Source: Thereva unica
Taxonomy: Eukaryota > Arthropoda > Insecta > Diptera > Therevidae
Length of the DNA: 64,000 bases
Assembly (NCBI GenBank): GCA_949987705.1
Contig: CATLJY010000866.1
Location: 1-64,000, forward strand
Direction of reading: 5' to 3'
The position numbers and the translations under genes are program-made. The notes below the pieces were generated by a model, which was not told the DNA's origin, did not search any database, and saw nothing but the letters and a program-made list of their open reading frames with translations. Positions 43,105 through 55,134 of this stretch are shown in pieces. The number at the start of each line of letters is the position of its first letter. Within the stretch, counting starts at the first letter, position 1.

Positions 43105-45904
43105 TATATCATATAACATATAAAAAAAAATAAAAAAATTGTTTGTTCCCTTTTGCCCGAGATAATTAAGGGCGAAAATGTTGAATTGACGTAGTTATCT
43201 CTTTATCGAATCACATACCCCCGAATATTATTTTACCCCTCCAGGTTACAATTACTTTTTTTAAATAATACCCACACACACCACTTTTAATCATAATGTC
43301 AAAACCCCGGAATGAAAAGGGGCAGTTCATAGCCTAACAAGGAGCAAATAACGGCGAGACTAAGGAACCTTCTGATGAAGGCGAACCGGAACGTGAGGCC
43401 ATTCTGACCGAGCTTGCAGAACAAGTCGCAGCCCTGCGTCATGAGTTATCCAGAATGAAGGACAGGCGCACCGTGTGCCCTCAACGTGGTTGGGTCAAGG
43501 ACCATAACTATGACCCTGTATGTAGTTCCTGGTTTGGCCCAGAATCTTTATCTTGGCGTTGGAAGGCCTTTAGATTGGCCCCTCACATAATAGGGGAACT
43601 CCAGCATATACCACAACCAGATCCCGATTGCCATCATCTTGAAGAGTCCCAACAAGAGCTACTGAACCAGGTCCGAGCGCGATTCCCGTCTTTCGACACC
43701 TGTGGACTTGGTCGAACGCACCTGAAACAACACGTGATCGACACTGGCGAGGCGGTGCCTATTAAGCAGAGGCACTACCATGTCTCTCCCGCCATTCAGG
43801 CCCTCACGTATGAGGAGGTCGATCGCTTGTTGAGTTTAGGTGTGGTCGAAGAGTCCAAGAGTCTATGGAACTCGCCCGTGGTCTTGGTTCGCAAGCCTGG
43901 AAAGGTCCGCCTCTGTCTGGACTCCCGCAAAGTGAATGCGGTCACCGTAAACGACGCCTACCCACTGCCCCACAAAGACGGCCTTATAGGACGGTTGCAA
44001 GACACTCGTTTTATCTCGGCGATTGATCTCAAGGATGCCTTTTGGCAAATCCCCCTTGAGAAAAAGTCAAGAGAGAAGACGGCCTTCACCGTTCCCGGAA
44101 GACCGCTCTATCAGTTCAGAGTGATGCCGTTCGGATCTGTAACGCTCCGCAGCGCATGTGTCGCCTCAAGGTAATACCGGGCGCTCTTAGAGAAAATGTA
44201 TTCGTCTACTTGGACGGCCTTTTAGTTGTGTCCCCCGATTTCGAGAGTCATTTGAGACTCCTGGAAAGGGTCGCTGACTGCCTCCGTAATGCAGGCTTGA
44301 CAGTAAACCTGTCAAAGAGCCGTTTCTGCGTCAGAGAGGTGAAGTATTTGGGGTTCATCATTGGTGATGGGTCCCTCAAAACGGACCCCGACAAGGTGGC
44401 AGCCATCACGGACTTCCCAGCTCCGAAATCGACCAAACAGGTGCGATTTTTGGGTATGACGGGATGGTATCGGCGCTTTATAGGCAACTATGCAAGTATC
44501 TTCTCTCCCATCACCGACTGTCGTCTAAAAGGCGCCAAATTTGTTTGGTCAGACGAAGCTCAGCAAGACTTCATGGAACTGAAGAAGTCGATGATGTCTG
44601 CTCCCTTGCTGGTTACCCCAGACTTCACCCGCCCTTTTTACATCCAGTGGACGCAAGCAAGCAAGACAGGAGTAGGAAGCGTCCTCTTTCAGAAACAAGG
44701 CGATGAGGAACATCCCATCGCATATTTCTCTAAGAAGCTAAATAACGCCCAGCGAAATTATTCCATCACTGAACTAGAGTGCTGCGCTGCGGTGCTGAGC
44801 GTTAAGAAGCTCCGTGCGTATGTGGAAGGGCAGCCATTTACGATAATTACGGACCATGCCGGCTTGAGGTAGCTCATGAGCCAGACTGACCTGAACGGCC
44901 GGCTAGCGCGATGGAGCCTGAAGCTGCAGGGATTCCAATTTTCGATCGAGCACCGCAAGGGTAGTCAGAACGTGGTGCATTGTCACGAGTAGGCTGCGTC
45001 GATGAAGTACACTTCTGGCGTGACGTGGACCTAACGTCTCCAGCCTTTAAGTCAGAGGACTATCAACATCTCTCTGATAAAATCAGCAAAGATGCTGAAC
45101 GGTTACCGGACATCCAGGTTTCGGACGGATATGTGTTCCACCGCTAGGCCCCCCATACTGGCGACCCTGAGACGGAGGACCTGATATGGAACTTGTGGAT
45201 CCCCACAGAACTAACCACTTCCCTGGTCGAGTCGGTTCATGCACCCCCTCAAGCTTCGCATGGCGGTATCAGTAAGACACTCGCAAGATTGCGCGAAAAG
45301 TATTATTGGCCGGACATGGCAAGTCAAGTTAGATCCTATATATCAGCCTGTGACACATGTAAAACCACTAAGGCTCCCAACACTATCCTAAGGCCCCTAT
45401 GGGTGAAGCCATGGAGGTACAACGTCCTTTCCAGGTCTTATACGTAGATTATATGGGACCATACCCCAGATCCAAAAAAGGCTATACCGCCATCTTCGTG
45501 GTCTTAGACGCGTTTTCCAAATATACGTTCCTCCACCCCGAACCTGACGAAACCTCTAGTGCAACCACTAGCTTTCTCGAACACCGTATATTTCATGCTT
45601 ATGGTGTTCCGGAGAAAATTTTTTCCGACAACGGAAGACACTTTACCCCCAAGGAGTTCGAGAAGTTATTGACAGACTACGACATACAACACCTACGCAC
45701 GGCAGTCTATGCTCCGCACCCCAATGCGTCTGAGCGAGTGAATCGTTCAGTGCTGGCGGCCATCCGCGCTTATATTGGCACCCATCACCGTGACTGGGAC
45801 AAACACCTGTCGGCTATAGAGTGCACCTTCCGTAGCGCTCGCCATGAGTCCATCGGCACCTCTCCCTATCAGGCTCTTTTCGGATACCCCATGGTCCTTC
45901 ACGG
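43105..45904 (+). pseudogene. Second Gypsy element: gag start, RT, RNase H and integrase part
   Basis: An ATG at 43297 opens a short gag-like N-terminus with an early TAA. Around 43465-43490 this fuses to RT, so most of gag and protease is deleted. RT motifs include LCLDSRKVNAVT, DLKDAFWQIPL and MPFG. A frameshift near 44138 follows, then VFVYLDGLLVV at 44207-44218, where the second catalytic Asp of YxDD is replaced by Gly. RNase H is interrupted by TAG 44870-44872. The integrase shows the H-H-C-C region (45235-45365) and the acidic residues in YVDYMGP, FSDNGRHF and ASERVNRS, and stops at the hAT insertion. 43105-43296 holds only AT-rich leader. Confidence 0.85.
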
Positions 45905-46289
45905 CAGTGGCGGTTCGTAAGGTTCAGGATAAGGGAAGCAATGCCCAAAGCGAACGATAAAAGTAAAAGTATCCAAGGCTTTATTAACTACAAACAGTGA
46001 AAAATAACATAGTAGAGTCAGATAAACAAACATATGGAATTGTTTCCAAACTAAAAAAAAATTTGTTGTCTGTAAAGAGGGTTTACGGACGATAGTTTAA
46101 CGTGACAACGTCATGAGAAAACATTGATGAAATGATTGCATACTTTTATGAATAAACTTGAATCATTTATATTAAACTAGCAAAAACCCGCGTGCGTTGC
46201 AACGCCTTTCAATAAAATAAGATTATGAGGACACAGTCTGCGATAGGAAAAAGCTATAGTGAAAAAAGAACAAATCTGGGAAAATTGAT

Positions 46290-47450
46290 TTCGGGAGATG
46301 ACCGCCATGGACCAAATGATATATTGAGTATACTATATTGCCTATGGTGTTCTACTTATCATACTCTTTCATTTGATACCCATGTCGAAGGGGTTGTGAA
46401 GAAAATATTAATCCGCACTCTTGAGATGGCCGCTATGGACCAAACGATATATTGAGTATACTATATTGCATATGGTGTTCTACTTATCATACTCTCTCAT
46501 TTGATACCCATCTAGAAGGAGTTGTGAAGAAAATGGTAAACCGCCCTTTTGAGATGGCCGCCATGGACCAAATTATAAATTGAGTATACTATATTGCTTA
46601 TGGTGTTCTACTTTTCATAGCCTTTCATTTGATACCCATGTCTCGGGTGTTGTGAAGAAAATCGCAATCCGCCCTCTTGAGATGGCCGCCATGAATCTAA
46701 AGACATGGTCTATGGCATTCTTCTTATAATGCCCTTTCATTTGATACCAATGTCGAGGGGGGAGTGAAGAAAATGATCATCCTCCCTCTTGAGATTACCG
46801 CCATGGACCAAACGATATATTGAGTATACTATATTGCTTATGGTGTTCTACTTATCATACCCTTTCATTTGAAATCCATATCGAGAGGTGTGAAAATATC
46901 GGTAATCCAACCTCTGGAGATGGCCGCTATGGACCAAACGATATATATTGAGTATACTATATTGCTTATGTGTTCTACTTATCATACTCTCTCATTTGAT
47001 ACCCATCTCGAAGGGGTTGTGAAGAAAATGGTAATCCGCCCGCTTGAGATGATCGCCATGGACCAAACGATATATTGAGTATACTTTATTGCCTATGGTG
47101 TTCTACTTATCATACTCTTTCATTCGATATCCATGTCGAAAGTGTTGTGAAGAAAATGGTAATCCGCATTCTTGAGGTGGCCGCTATGGACCAAGCGACA
47201 TATTGAGTATACTATATTGCTTATATTGTTCTACTTATCATACTCTTTCATTGGATACCCATTTCGAATGGGTTGTGAAGAAAATGGTCATCTGCTCTCT
47301 TGTGATGACTGCCATGGACCAAACGATATATTGAGTATACTATATTGCTTTTGGTGTTCTACTTACCATAACCTTTCATTTGATATCCATGTCGAGGGGT
47401 TGTAAAGAAAATGGTAATCCGCCCTCTTGAGATGGCTGCTATGGACCAAC
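46290..47450 (-). repeat. Tandem array, ~126-bp unit, about ten copies
   Basis: Each unit carries GATGGCCGC(C/T)ATGGACCAAACG, ATATTGAGTATACTATATTGC and TTTCATTTGATACCCAT. The CCATGG and CTATGG variants largely alternate after 46800 (46928 T, 47056 C, 47187 T, 47311 C, 47439 T), suggesting a ~250-bp dimer as the recent amplification unit. Confidence 0.85.
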
Positions 47451-47589
47451 TGCCTGCTTTTGAAATTTTTTTGCTATAAACCTCACGGAGCACGAGACCT
47501 TTCCAACGAATGCAAAACCGTGGAAATCGGATCGTGCGTTCTCTAATTATAGCGTCTGGAAGGAAAACCCGACTTATTTTTATATTATA

Positions 47590-47805
47590 GATAATAACAG
47601 TAAACGTCCCACCTTGCGACTTGTGAATGGTAATAGCACAAGCAGGAACGCAAGGAAACTGTTTTCGTTTGCATTTCACGGTTTTCGTCAGTGTAATGTT
47701 CACTATTTTCTTATACACCGGCACCCAGTTAGGAAACAGAGTGTTTGGCTTGCTTTGCTTATTGTTGACAATTTGACAATAATTTAATCTAATTAATATT
47801 GACAA
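47590..47805 (-). pseudogene. Helitron helicase C-terminal fragment (PIF1-like)
   Basis: The minus-strand frame contains [20 protein letters not shown], corresponding to the last conserved helicase motif ([13 protein letters not shown]) of PIF1-like helicases, the domain fused to Rep in Helitron transposases. Only this end is present; Rep and the ATP-binding motifs are lost. After the motif the frame runs into non-coding 3' sequence. Confidence 0.7.
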
Positions 47806-48773
47806 TTTTAATCAAATTTTTAAGATTACTACGATCAATTTTTTAAAATTACTTCGGGAGATAACGGGACATAACGGGACATAACGGGACAATGAGTCAT
47901 CATTTTTCGTGCATGCAGCCGGCGTTCATCGTTTTAATAGACGTTGTCACGTCAAAAACATGTTAGTTACATCGAATACTATACGAAATGGACATTTTTT
48001 ACCTCTAACAACCACCGCTATGTAAGTTATCGGCCATTTTGTGAAAATTTCATCATTTTGGTCATTCTTTCTAAATATAGATGCATATACATATCTCGGA
48101 ATGTGTAGGTCCGCAAAATGCAAAAAAAATAGAGGCTGTTCGTTATCATTTTGGCTATCTGCGGTTACAATATTAAATTTTTATCTGTACACCTAACGTC
48201 AAAAAAAAACTTAAAAAACTGCTAAATTTTAGCTTCTTCGGATTTTTTCAGTCAACTTAATAACTGGTTACAATTTCAGGTCAAAATATCTTATTCAAGT
48301 CCCAAAAATTGACTTCAAATTTGAAAATGAATTGCCCTTTAATTTTTGTGCATCGCATGAGGTTTTTCCTTTTTTTAATATGCAGTTTCTTTTATGGTGG
48401 TGGACAAGAAAATTTTTTAAACTTAAAAAAAGTGAAAAAATCGAATTCAAAGTGAATTTTTGCATTTTGACGAAATAGTTTCACTTCTAGCGGGCGTTTT
48501 GCGCCTTTTTTCAAATTCTGTTGAAAATTAAAGCGTCCATAGAAAAGCTGTTAAACTATAATAAGCCAAAATCTAAAAAAGATATGTAGTAATAATAAAA
48601 CCCTATTGTAACCTCCGCCTACTATCATTACATTCTTCTTGCAAAAAAAAACATTCAGGCAACCCGTACTCAAAAATGCATTTCACAAAAATATTCTCTA
48701 TCCTTTAAATCATCATTAAAGAGAATCATAAAAATATAATGGAAGCTACAAAGTTATCAGCTTATATTCAATA
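47806..48773. other. Unassigned AT-rich DNA in the hAT interior
   Basis: No ORF of interest. (ATAACGGGAC)3 occurs at about 47862-47892. The rest is AT-rich single-copy-looking sequence. Confidence 0.6.
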
Positions 48774-50604
48774 ACTAGTTGGGATGTGGGTTCGACCCTT
48801 TCGGTCCACACGATCAACTTCCCAGTATGACGGATGTTGAATATTGTGATTGGATATTTTAATAATAAATGAACAATAGGCAATATAGAATATGCATAAT
48901 ACCGAGAATTTGTCACAATTGTTTATCAATATTTTCGCTAAAATGTCAAACTAAATGTGCGCACTTACAAGATTAGGATGACGAAAATGTATATAAAATT
49001 GATGTAATAATGTTTTTCGGCACCTCAATGAAGTCAATATTTTCTTCTTCTTCTTCTTCTTCTTCTTTGATCCGTTAGCTGGCGGTCCGAGCGGGACGTC
49101 TCCGCAACGGATACGCTGCTGTCGGTGCCGCTGGGTCCCGAACTCTATTCACGATTCGCTTCCATTCTTCTCGGTTTTTGGCGGTGTCTCGAGCCTCGGT
49201 AACTGATAATCGTTGATTCTTTAAGTCACCCTCGATATTCTTCAACCAGGTTTTCTTCGGTGCCGATCGCTGTATTCTCCAGTCTGCAGGACGGTCTCGC
49301 CAGAGAAGTTTACGTGGCAAGCGGTTATCATCCATTCGGCAAACATGTCCAAACCACCGTAGTCGACGTTTTTGCATTTCTTCTTCGATCAGTGTTTGCT
49401 GATCGCATCTTTGTCTGACAACCTCGTTTCGAAGGCGATCACGGAGTGAGACACGGAGGATCTGCCTCACACATCGCATTTGGAAGACCTCGAGCTTCTT
49501 AACGTCCGGTTTGAGCAGTGTCCACGTTTCAGATCCATAAAGAAGAATCGGAAGAATCAACGTTCGGTATAGACGTAGTTTTGTTTTGATGGAGATATTT
49601 GCTCGTTTCCATATGCACCACTTGAGCGAGGCGAATGTTGCTGTTGCCTGGCCGATACGGCTGTGAACGTCGGCCGTCGATGCTACTTTCGTTTCCTCAA
49701 CCAATGATCCCAAATATTTGAACCTTGGAACCTGTTCGATTTGGGCTCCATCGAGGTGAACACTGGCTCTTGATCCATCCGTTGTGAGCACTTTGGTCTT
49801 TTCCGCATTGATTTTTAACCCGTATGATTGGGCGATGCGGGAAATATCGTATAAGATGTCCGTTGCTTCGGCATCCGTGTCGGCGAAAACAGCGCTATCG
49901 TCGGCGAACATTAAGTCTGTTACGAAGTTGTTGTCGTCGTATTGAACTCCGAGTCGTCCATCGAATGCTTCAATATAGTTTTTAGTTCGCGCGGTATCGT
50001 GCAGGTACAAAAATCACTTAAGTCATTTAAACAAAAAACCCGCTGTATATTATACAAATATTTTCAGATTATATTGTCGCTAATACGCTTCGAACGGCAC
50101 CTCAAGTAAGTCAATATCTTTTGTGGTTCGGGCCATATCGTGTAGGTACAAAAATCACTTACGCCGCTTAAACAAAAAAACGGCTCGACCGAATTTTATG
50201 AAAATCTTTTCAGATCATATTTTGGTTAATACTCTTCGAACGGCACATCTACTAAGTCGATATCTTTTATAGTTCGCGCGATATCGTGCAAGTACAAAAA
50301 TCACTTAAGTCATTTAAGCCAAAAAACCGCTGGACCGAATATTATAAAAAAATTTTCAAATAATATTGTCACTAATACGCTTCGAACGGCACCTCAAGTA
50401 AGTCAGTATCTTTCGTGGTTCGGGCGATATCGTGCAGGTACAAAAATCACTTACGTCGCTCAAACAAAAAAACGGCTGGACCGAATTTCATGAAATTCTT
50501 TTCAGATCATATTTCGGTTAATACGCTTCGAACAACACCTCAACGAAGTCGATATCAGTTTTGGTTCGGGCGATATCGTGCAGGAAAAAATGACCACATC
50601 CGTA

Positions 50605-50637
<33 letters not shown>

Positions 50638-50755
50638 TTACTTCCTCCCAATTTTTTGCTTAAAATGCTCCTGGGACCTTGAAAGATGAAAATACGTTGA
50701 AATTTTCGATTTCGATTTTCGGACCGATTACAATAACTTCCTTACTGGGAAGTTA
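48774..50755 (-). mobile_element. Helentron-like element, copy C (1982 bp with nested insert)
   Basis: Reverse orientation of copies A and B: 3' end ACTAGTTGGGATGTGGG at the left, 5' end ACTGGGAAGTTA at the right. It contains multiple ~146-bp units (GTGCAGGTACAAAAATCACTTA...) and an (AC)n tract near 50611-50638. A 5'-truncated non-LTR element is inserted at 49041-49969. Confidence 0.75.
49041..49969 (-). mobile_element. 5'-truncated non-LTR retrotransposon with (GAA)n tail
   Basis: The minus-strand 3' end is a (GAA)n tail (plus strand (TTC)n, 49042-49066). Flanking TCAATAT (49034-49040 and 49970-49976) is a 7-bp target duplication, and removing the insert restores a continuous Helentron repeat unit. 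The coding part (49969-49075) is an RT C-terminal half: FADDSAVFAD, KTKVLTTDG, FKYLGSLV, then LRRTL-type thumb motifs and RRLRWFGHVCRMDDNRLPR near the C-terminus. The frame within the element appears undamaged, but most of the element is missing. Confidence 0.85.
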
Positions 50756-51481
50756 AAAACCGCCTGCCACCCCACTTGAATATACAATAGCTAAAGAGAA
50801 ACTTCACTTATTCTCGATCTCTTTTTTTTTTTGACTCAATCTACAAACGAAAATTCATATTTTAAGAAGAGTCAAAAACAAAATTAAGAAGCAAAATTTT
50901 AAGAGCAAATTTAATATTGCTTGAAGCCAGAACAGATTACCCGAAAACGAAACCAAAATAACAAAGAGAATATGATGGATACACAAAATTTCTCTATCTT
51001 CCACTTCTAAATTCTCGGTGTTCGGTTCCGAAGAAGCTGCGTTTAGCTCAGCTTCTGAGGGTACTGTATTAACGCAGACCTTTGCGTGAGTGTGGGTCCA
51101 ATTAGATTGAATGTGTTGGAGTTTTCACGTTGATTTTCTGTGGCAAAGAAGCTGGATATATTACAGCTTCCCCATGTTGTGTAAGGTCTCGGCCACGATG
51201 AGAGCGGCGCCAGGAAAATTTGAATAAGCGGAGAGAGGCACTTTATTATTGTCACTCTGCCGCTCGCCGCTCATATCATGTTCGAGGTCTAATACAGCAA
51301 TGGGAAGCTGTAATATCTCCAGCTTTAGTGTTTCCATAGGAGGAAACATGTTAAGATTTTTGTGATTAATCTTGATATAAATTTAAATTTATTATTATTT
51401 ATATAAATTTATTTTTATAAAGATGCCTATTTGGTCAAGGGAAGCAGTGCTTCCTTTGCTTCCAAAGAGGAACCGCCACTG
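50756..51481. other. hAT interior, right part, with a ~180-bp palindromic segment
   Basis: 51148-51328 contains two ~45-bp arms, AAGCTGGATATATTACAGC... and its near-complement ...GCTGTAATATCTCCAGCTTT, around a GC-rich centre. It looks like a small foldback element. The rest is AT-rich and unassigned. Confidence 0.6.
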
Positions 51482-51563
51482 CTTCACGGATCAGCGTACC
51501 CACTGCTGAAAACCCTGGGAGCTCTGAAAGAAGGAGAGGTTGCCGTGCTGTCAGTTGTGGACC
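51482..51563 (+). pseudogene. Gypsy integrase piece between two hAT insertions
   Basis: An 82-bp continuation of the integrase frame from 45904 (AYPLLKTLGALKEGEV). It starts in the 8-bp duplication of the first hAT and ends in that of the second (TGTGGACC, 51556-51563). Confidence 0.8.
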
Positions 51564-53345
51564 CAGTGCCGTAGCTACTCTCTTTTGCGTGGTGGGGCAA
51601 TTTTACTAAATTAACGCGGAAAATGTCACTTGGAAACAAGTTTGTACCGAGTGCTGGCTGTACCCCTACACTAGGAAGTATAGTATATTTTTATTGATAT
51701 TTAGAAAATCTATCTCGTCACTCTGCTTAGAATAAAATGAAAGGTGCCGAGTTAAGTGCCGCACATAAGAGACAGAGAGCCCCGAATGAGAGAGACAAAA
51801 TTAATAAGTTACCCAAACTAATACAGAAGTTAAAAAAGAGGACATCCAGCTAATCGAAGAATCACCAAAAGACACACGAAAGTTTTGCATAAGAAAGTGC
51901 GGGCTTCCTTAGTTGGTCTAGTTCTGTCAAGCAGCAGTGGCCAATTTGAAAACTTCGACAAACCCTTCTGGGAAACAGAATTCAATGCCAATGAGACAGA
52001 CCCTGGTTTCTGGGACAGAAAAAATGTCAATTTAATACATGTTTGGATCAAAAATGGTCCATTGCGATACCAAAATCTTGACGGCAGTTTTTCAAAATAT
52101 GAAAGAATATATAAAGAGATCTAGATACGCATCCGCAAAGATAAGGGAGCTACGATATGGCATGGATATGACACGTGATTGACTACTCTATTCGCCATAA
52201 ACTGGGTTTGTATTTTGTTTCGTCCATTTGTTTCGTTTATTGTCCAGTCTTGATTTTTGCTACCGTCGGTTTCAATGATTAGAAGCATAACAATTTAATT
52301 GCAAAGCACGAAAATAGTATAGAATATCAGAAGTTCATGACACCCTATCTTAGCATCTCTCGGCCTGGCCTTCCGAGGAGATGATAAAGTAATTGGATCG
52401 TCAATAACTTGGAGCTCGATTCGTGCTCAGCGTCCTCGATAGCCCCCCGAGTATAAATTTAGGGTTCATTTCGTTACACATTTTCCGAGATTTTTAATTT
52501 AATAACTAATGTTACATTAATGATCATAAATATTACACATTTGTCAGACAAATAATCGATAAAACCATATGCACACCCTCAAACAGACAGACAGACTTTC
52601 CAAAAAAATGGGTCATTTGGTTTTACTGCAAGAAAATTAGTTTTGCTAAAATCCCAAGTAAAAACAAAAAATGGTCTTAAAATTAGTGAACACCGACCTT
52701 GATTAAAACATATTCCTCTTTTCTCAATCATACTCCAATTTTCCCCTAAAATATAATATAACTCAACACGCTTCACACATTTCACTGGCGAGCTCGTTTC
52801 TTTTGTGCATCGATTATCTTTGAATAGGATAAATCGAAAGGACCATTATGAAAATGATCAAGCTCCCATAAAGCATATTCAACAATACATGCAGATTCTT
52901 TTTAGATCGAATTCACCGTCGAATGTCCGCCCGTATGTACAGCTCAGTTCTTGGCCATTTAAATTGGTCAAGTTTCGGGGTTTGTGAGGCTGTATGTTCT
53001 CCCTTTAAAAAGGTTAAAACCCCTACGGCCATCATATGCCCCTTAAAAGCCAAACGGCAGGTGTTCGCCCGAGGCATCTAATTATCGGCACACATACAGA
53101 TATCTCCGTGGAAAGTAAATAAACCTACTTGTGATGAAGGAATACCCGTGCAGACCTAGATTACAGGGATGCCAATTTGGGGAGAAAATGCTGAATGGGT
53201 TTTTTAGAGGCTTTTATTTTCGATTGTCGTTAAATTTAGTTCCTTCTTTTCTAGTGTTTCGATTTCAAATATAAGAAAAACGTGTGGGGCAATGCAAAGG
53301 CGTGGGGGGGCTAAGCCCCCTAGCCCTCTGGTTGCTACGGCCCTG
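51564..53345 (+). mobile_element. Second hAT-type element, 1782 bp, 8-bp target duplication
   Basis: Ends CAGTGCCGTAGC / GCTACGGCCCTG are flanked by TGTGGACC (51556-51563, 53346-53353). It retains the N-terminal part of a hAT protein and has lost the rest. The ends belong to a different family from the first hAT. Confidence 0.85.
51736..52124 (+). pseudogene. hAT transposase N-terminal remnant (ZMYM1/TTF-type)
   Basis: ATG 51736 opens MKGAELSAAHKRQRAPNERDK, resembling the basic N-terminus (SGA.KRK..) of hAT proteins named zinc finger MYM-type 1-like. In another frame (51885-52124) DPGFWDRKNVNLIHVWIKNGP matches the conserved DPALW...IWIKNGP-like entry of the TTF zinc-finger region. A stop and frame change separate the two pieces. 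The catalytic RNase-H-like domain is absent, so it cannot transpose alone. Confidence 0.6.
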
Positions 53346-53600
53346 TGTGGACCGCGGACAAGCCCTACGTGAGCAAGTAGAGCATCAGCTCGCCGCAGCC
53401 CACGCTAGGCACCAGAAAAATTACAACCTACGTTGTAAGACCGCACGTTTCTTGCCAGGCCAGACCGTGTATTATAGGACCTTCCCAGTTAGTAAGAAGG
53501 CCGAACGCTTCTGCGCCAAACTAGCACCAGCCGATACGAGTTAGAGGACCTGACATAGCGTAGCCTTGGTATCTACCATGCTAAAGACATTAGGTCCTGA
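53346..53600 (+). pseudogene. Second Gypsy: integrase C-terminal end
   Basis: Resumes after the second hAT with REQVEHQLAAAHARHQKNYN and PGQTVYYRTFPVSKKAERFC, the post-catalytic region of Gypsy integrases (a linker helix and a small SH3-like domain). Frame is lost after LAPA near 53530. Confidence 0.8.
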
Positions 53601-54798
53601 TGAGCTACCGATTGGAAAGTAGCCCCCGACCATGAGTTCAGGACGAGGACAATGTGGCATTGCCGGAGGATCGAATCCATGGGCGAAGGCACTTTCCGAA
53701 AGGAGTGACTTAGTACTTCCGTAGGGATTTTTCGGGACAAAGTGGATTTGCCTCGAATCTCCCATCGGAAACGCGAAGACACTCAGAGGCTCGATTAGGT
53801 TCCAAACAGTCCCACTACGTCACGACCCAGCCTGCCTTGAAGCAAGTCCAACTCCGAGTAGCCCTAATAAGGCATCTCGCCGGCTTAACCGGTTTACATT
53901 AGGGTACCCGCCGGGGTCCGCTTAGGTAGCTTCCCTAGCGGATGGTACACCACCTTGTCACACTTGCTCGTCTGGGACCAAGTTTCAATGTTAGAATGCA
54001 TCCTGAGCTGCGAGACCAGCTCTCTCCGGGGCATAGTCACCTCGTCGTTTTTCTCTCTCCTCACCCTGAGCTCGAGTAGACCTAAGCGGGCGAAGGTATT
54101 TGATTCTCTTTCCATAATTTCACCATATGAATACCGACTTAAGTTACTCAACAACAACAACAACAGGCGTCACATCGCCTCGCACTGTGCGGGCCTGAAC
54201 TGACAACGGATCCACCTTTTTCTCTATTTTTTTGATTAGTTTCTTTTAGTCGACTGTCTGTCGATCGCCTTCTTGGATTTCAGCGACACCTGCTGATGCT
54301 GACCAGTCGTGGTGACGGAGGTTTCCTTCTTTCACCTTCTTCTTCTACTTGGTCATGATCTTCGTCATCTCGCTTCGCCTTGGGAGAGGAAGTCCCCAGA
54401 CCCGAAAGATACGGCATTGATGTCCAACTAACACCGCCAGGACTATGTCCGCTCGAGTATGGAGCCGACAATCCAGACACATCCCCGGCTCATGAGGCTC
54501 AGCGACCCTATAAGACGCTCGCCTAAGAGAGCATGAGAGATATGCAGAGTTGGGACTTTTCCCGACGGAACAAAACGTCTCCCGTGCCATACCCAGTATG
54601 GAGCGCATGGTGTAAAAGACTATGGTAAACCAAGTCGTGGCCGTTGACGAGCGTCGTTGTCCGAGACGATTGCCCATACTCGAGGAACTTCATAATGAGG
54701 CGGAAAATATAGAAGCGTTCAGGTAGCGTCGCACGAACTAACCTCTCCGAAGACGTGGCGGAATGACATAGACTCGTAGCCCGATACCACTAAGTAAA

Positions 54799-54868
54799 GC
54801 CCGGCTAGCTCATGGGATAGAACATGAGCCTCTGTCTCAGGGAGTGGGTGAGCCACACGTTGCCCAAA
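54799..54868 (+). pseudogene. tRNA-Lys-like relic
   Basis: GCCCGGCTAGCTCA...AACATGAG.CTC...CACGTTGCCC followed by an A-run. It parallels tRNA-Lys(CTT) with several changes and ends before CCA. It occupies the same relative place, between the 3' region and the LTR, as the relic at 12998. Confidence 0.55.
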
Positions 54869-54939
54869 CAAAAAAAAAACACCTTAGCAGGCCCCCATTT
54901 ATTGTTTTCGAGTCCCCTCTCCTCTGGCGACATCTAAAG

Positions 54940-55134
54940 TAAGGTTTACATTTGCAAGTACTTTCGCGAAAGTAAGTCGTTTTTGACATGAAAGTCTAAC
55001 TTTCGCTTCCACTTACGCCATGTAAACACTGCATGACAGTGAACTAGCACTTGCGCAAGTGGATAGAGCCCTATTCTATTTACTTTCGTGAAAGTGACTT
55101 TCGCGAAAGCACTTGCAAATGTAAACCTACCTTA
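54940..55134. mobile_element. Small foldback element (about 195 bp)
   Basis: TAAGGTTTACATTTGCAAGT and its complement at the right enclose several ACTTTCGCGAAAGT palindromes. No ORF. It lies just inside the LTR start at 55147. Confidence 0.7.

Larger units (their letters stand above)
46177..47805 (-). mobile_element. Helitron 3' part with helicase remnant
   Basis: The minus-strand 3' end reads GGCGTTGCAACGC (perfect hairpin core GCGTTGCAACGC), then ACGCGGGTTTTTGCTAG before a T. Between this end and the helicase remnant lies an array of ~126-bp repeats. The upstream part of the element is absent. It supports the Helitron nature of the other satellite-bearing elements in the window, which share the CGCGGGTTTT-N-TGCTAG end. 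Confidence 0.7.
45905..51481. mobile_element. hAT-type element, 5.58 kb, with 8-bp target duplication
   Basis: Ends CAGTGGCGGTTC / GAACCGCCACTG are flanked by CTTCACGG on both sides (45897-45904 and 51482-51489). The integrase frame of the Gypsy resumes directly after the second copy. Terminal CAGTGGCGG and 8-bp duplications are characteristic of hAT. I see no hAT transposase inside; the interior is occupied by a Helitron fragment, a Helentron-like element and unassigned DNA, so it is non-autonomous or gutted. Confidence 0.85.

Noticed and set aside
49970..50010. N-terminal end of the non-LTR RT frame
   Set aside because: These bases are flanking Helentron-like sequence beyond the target duplication; the frame is open by chance.
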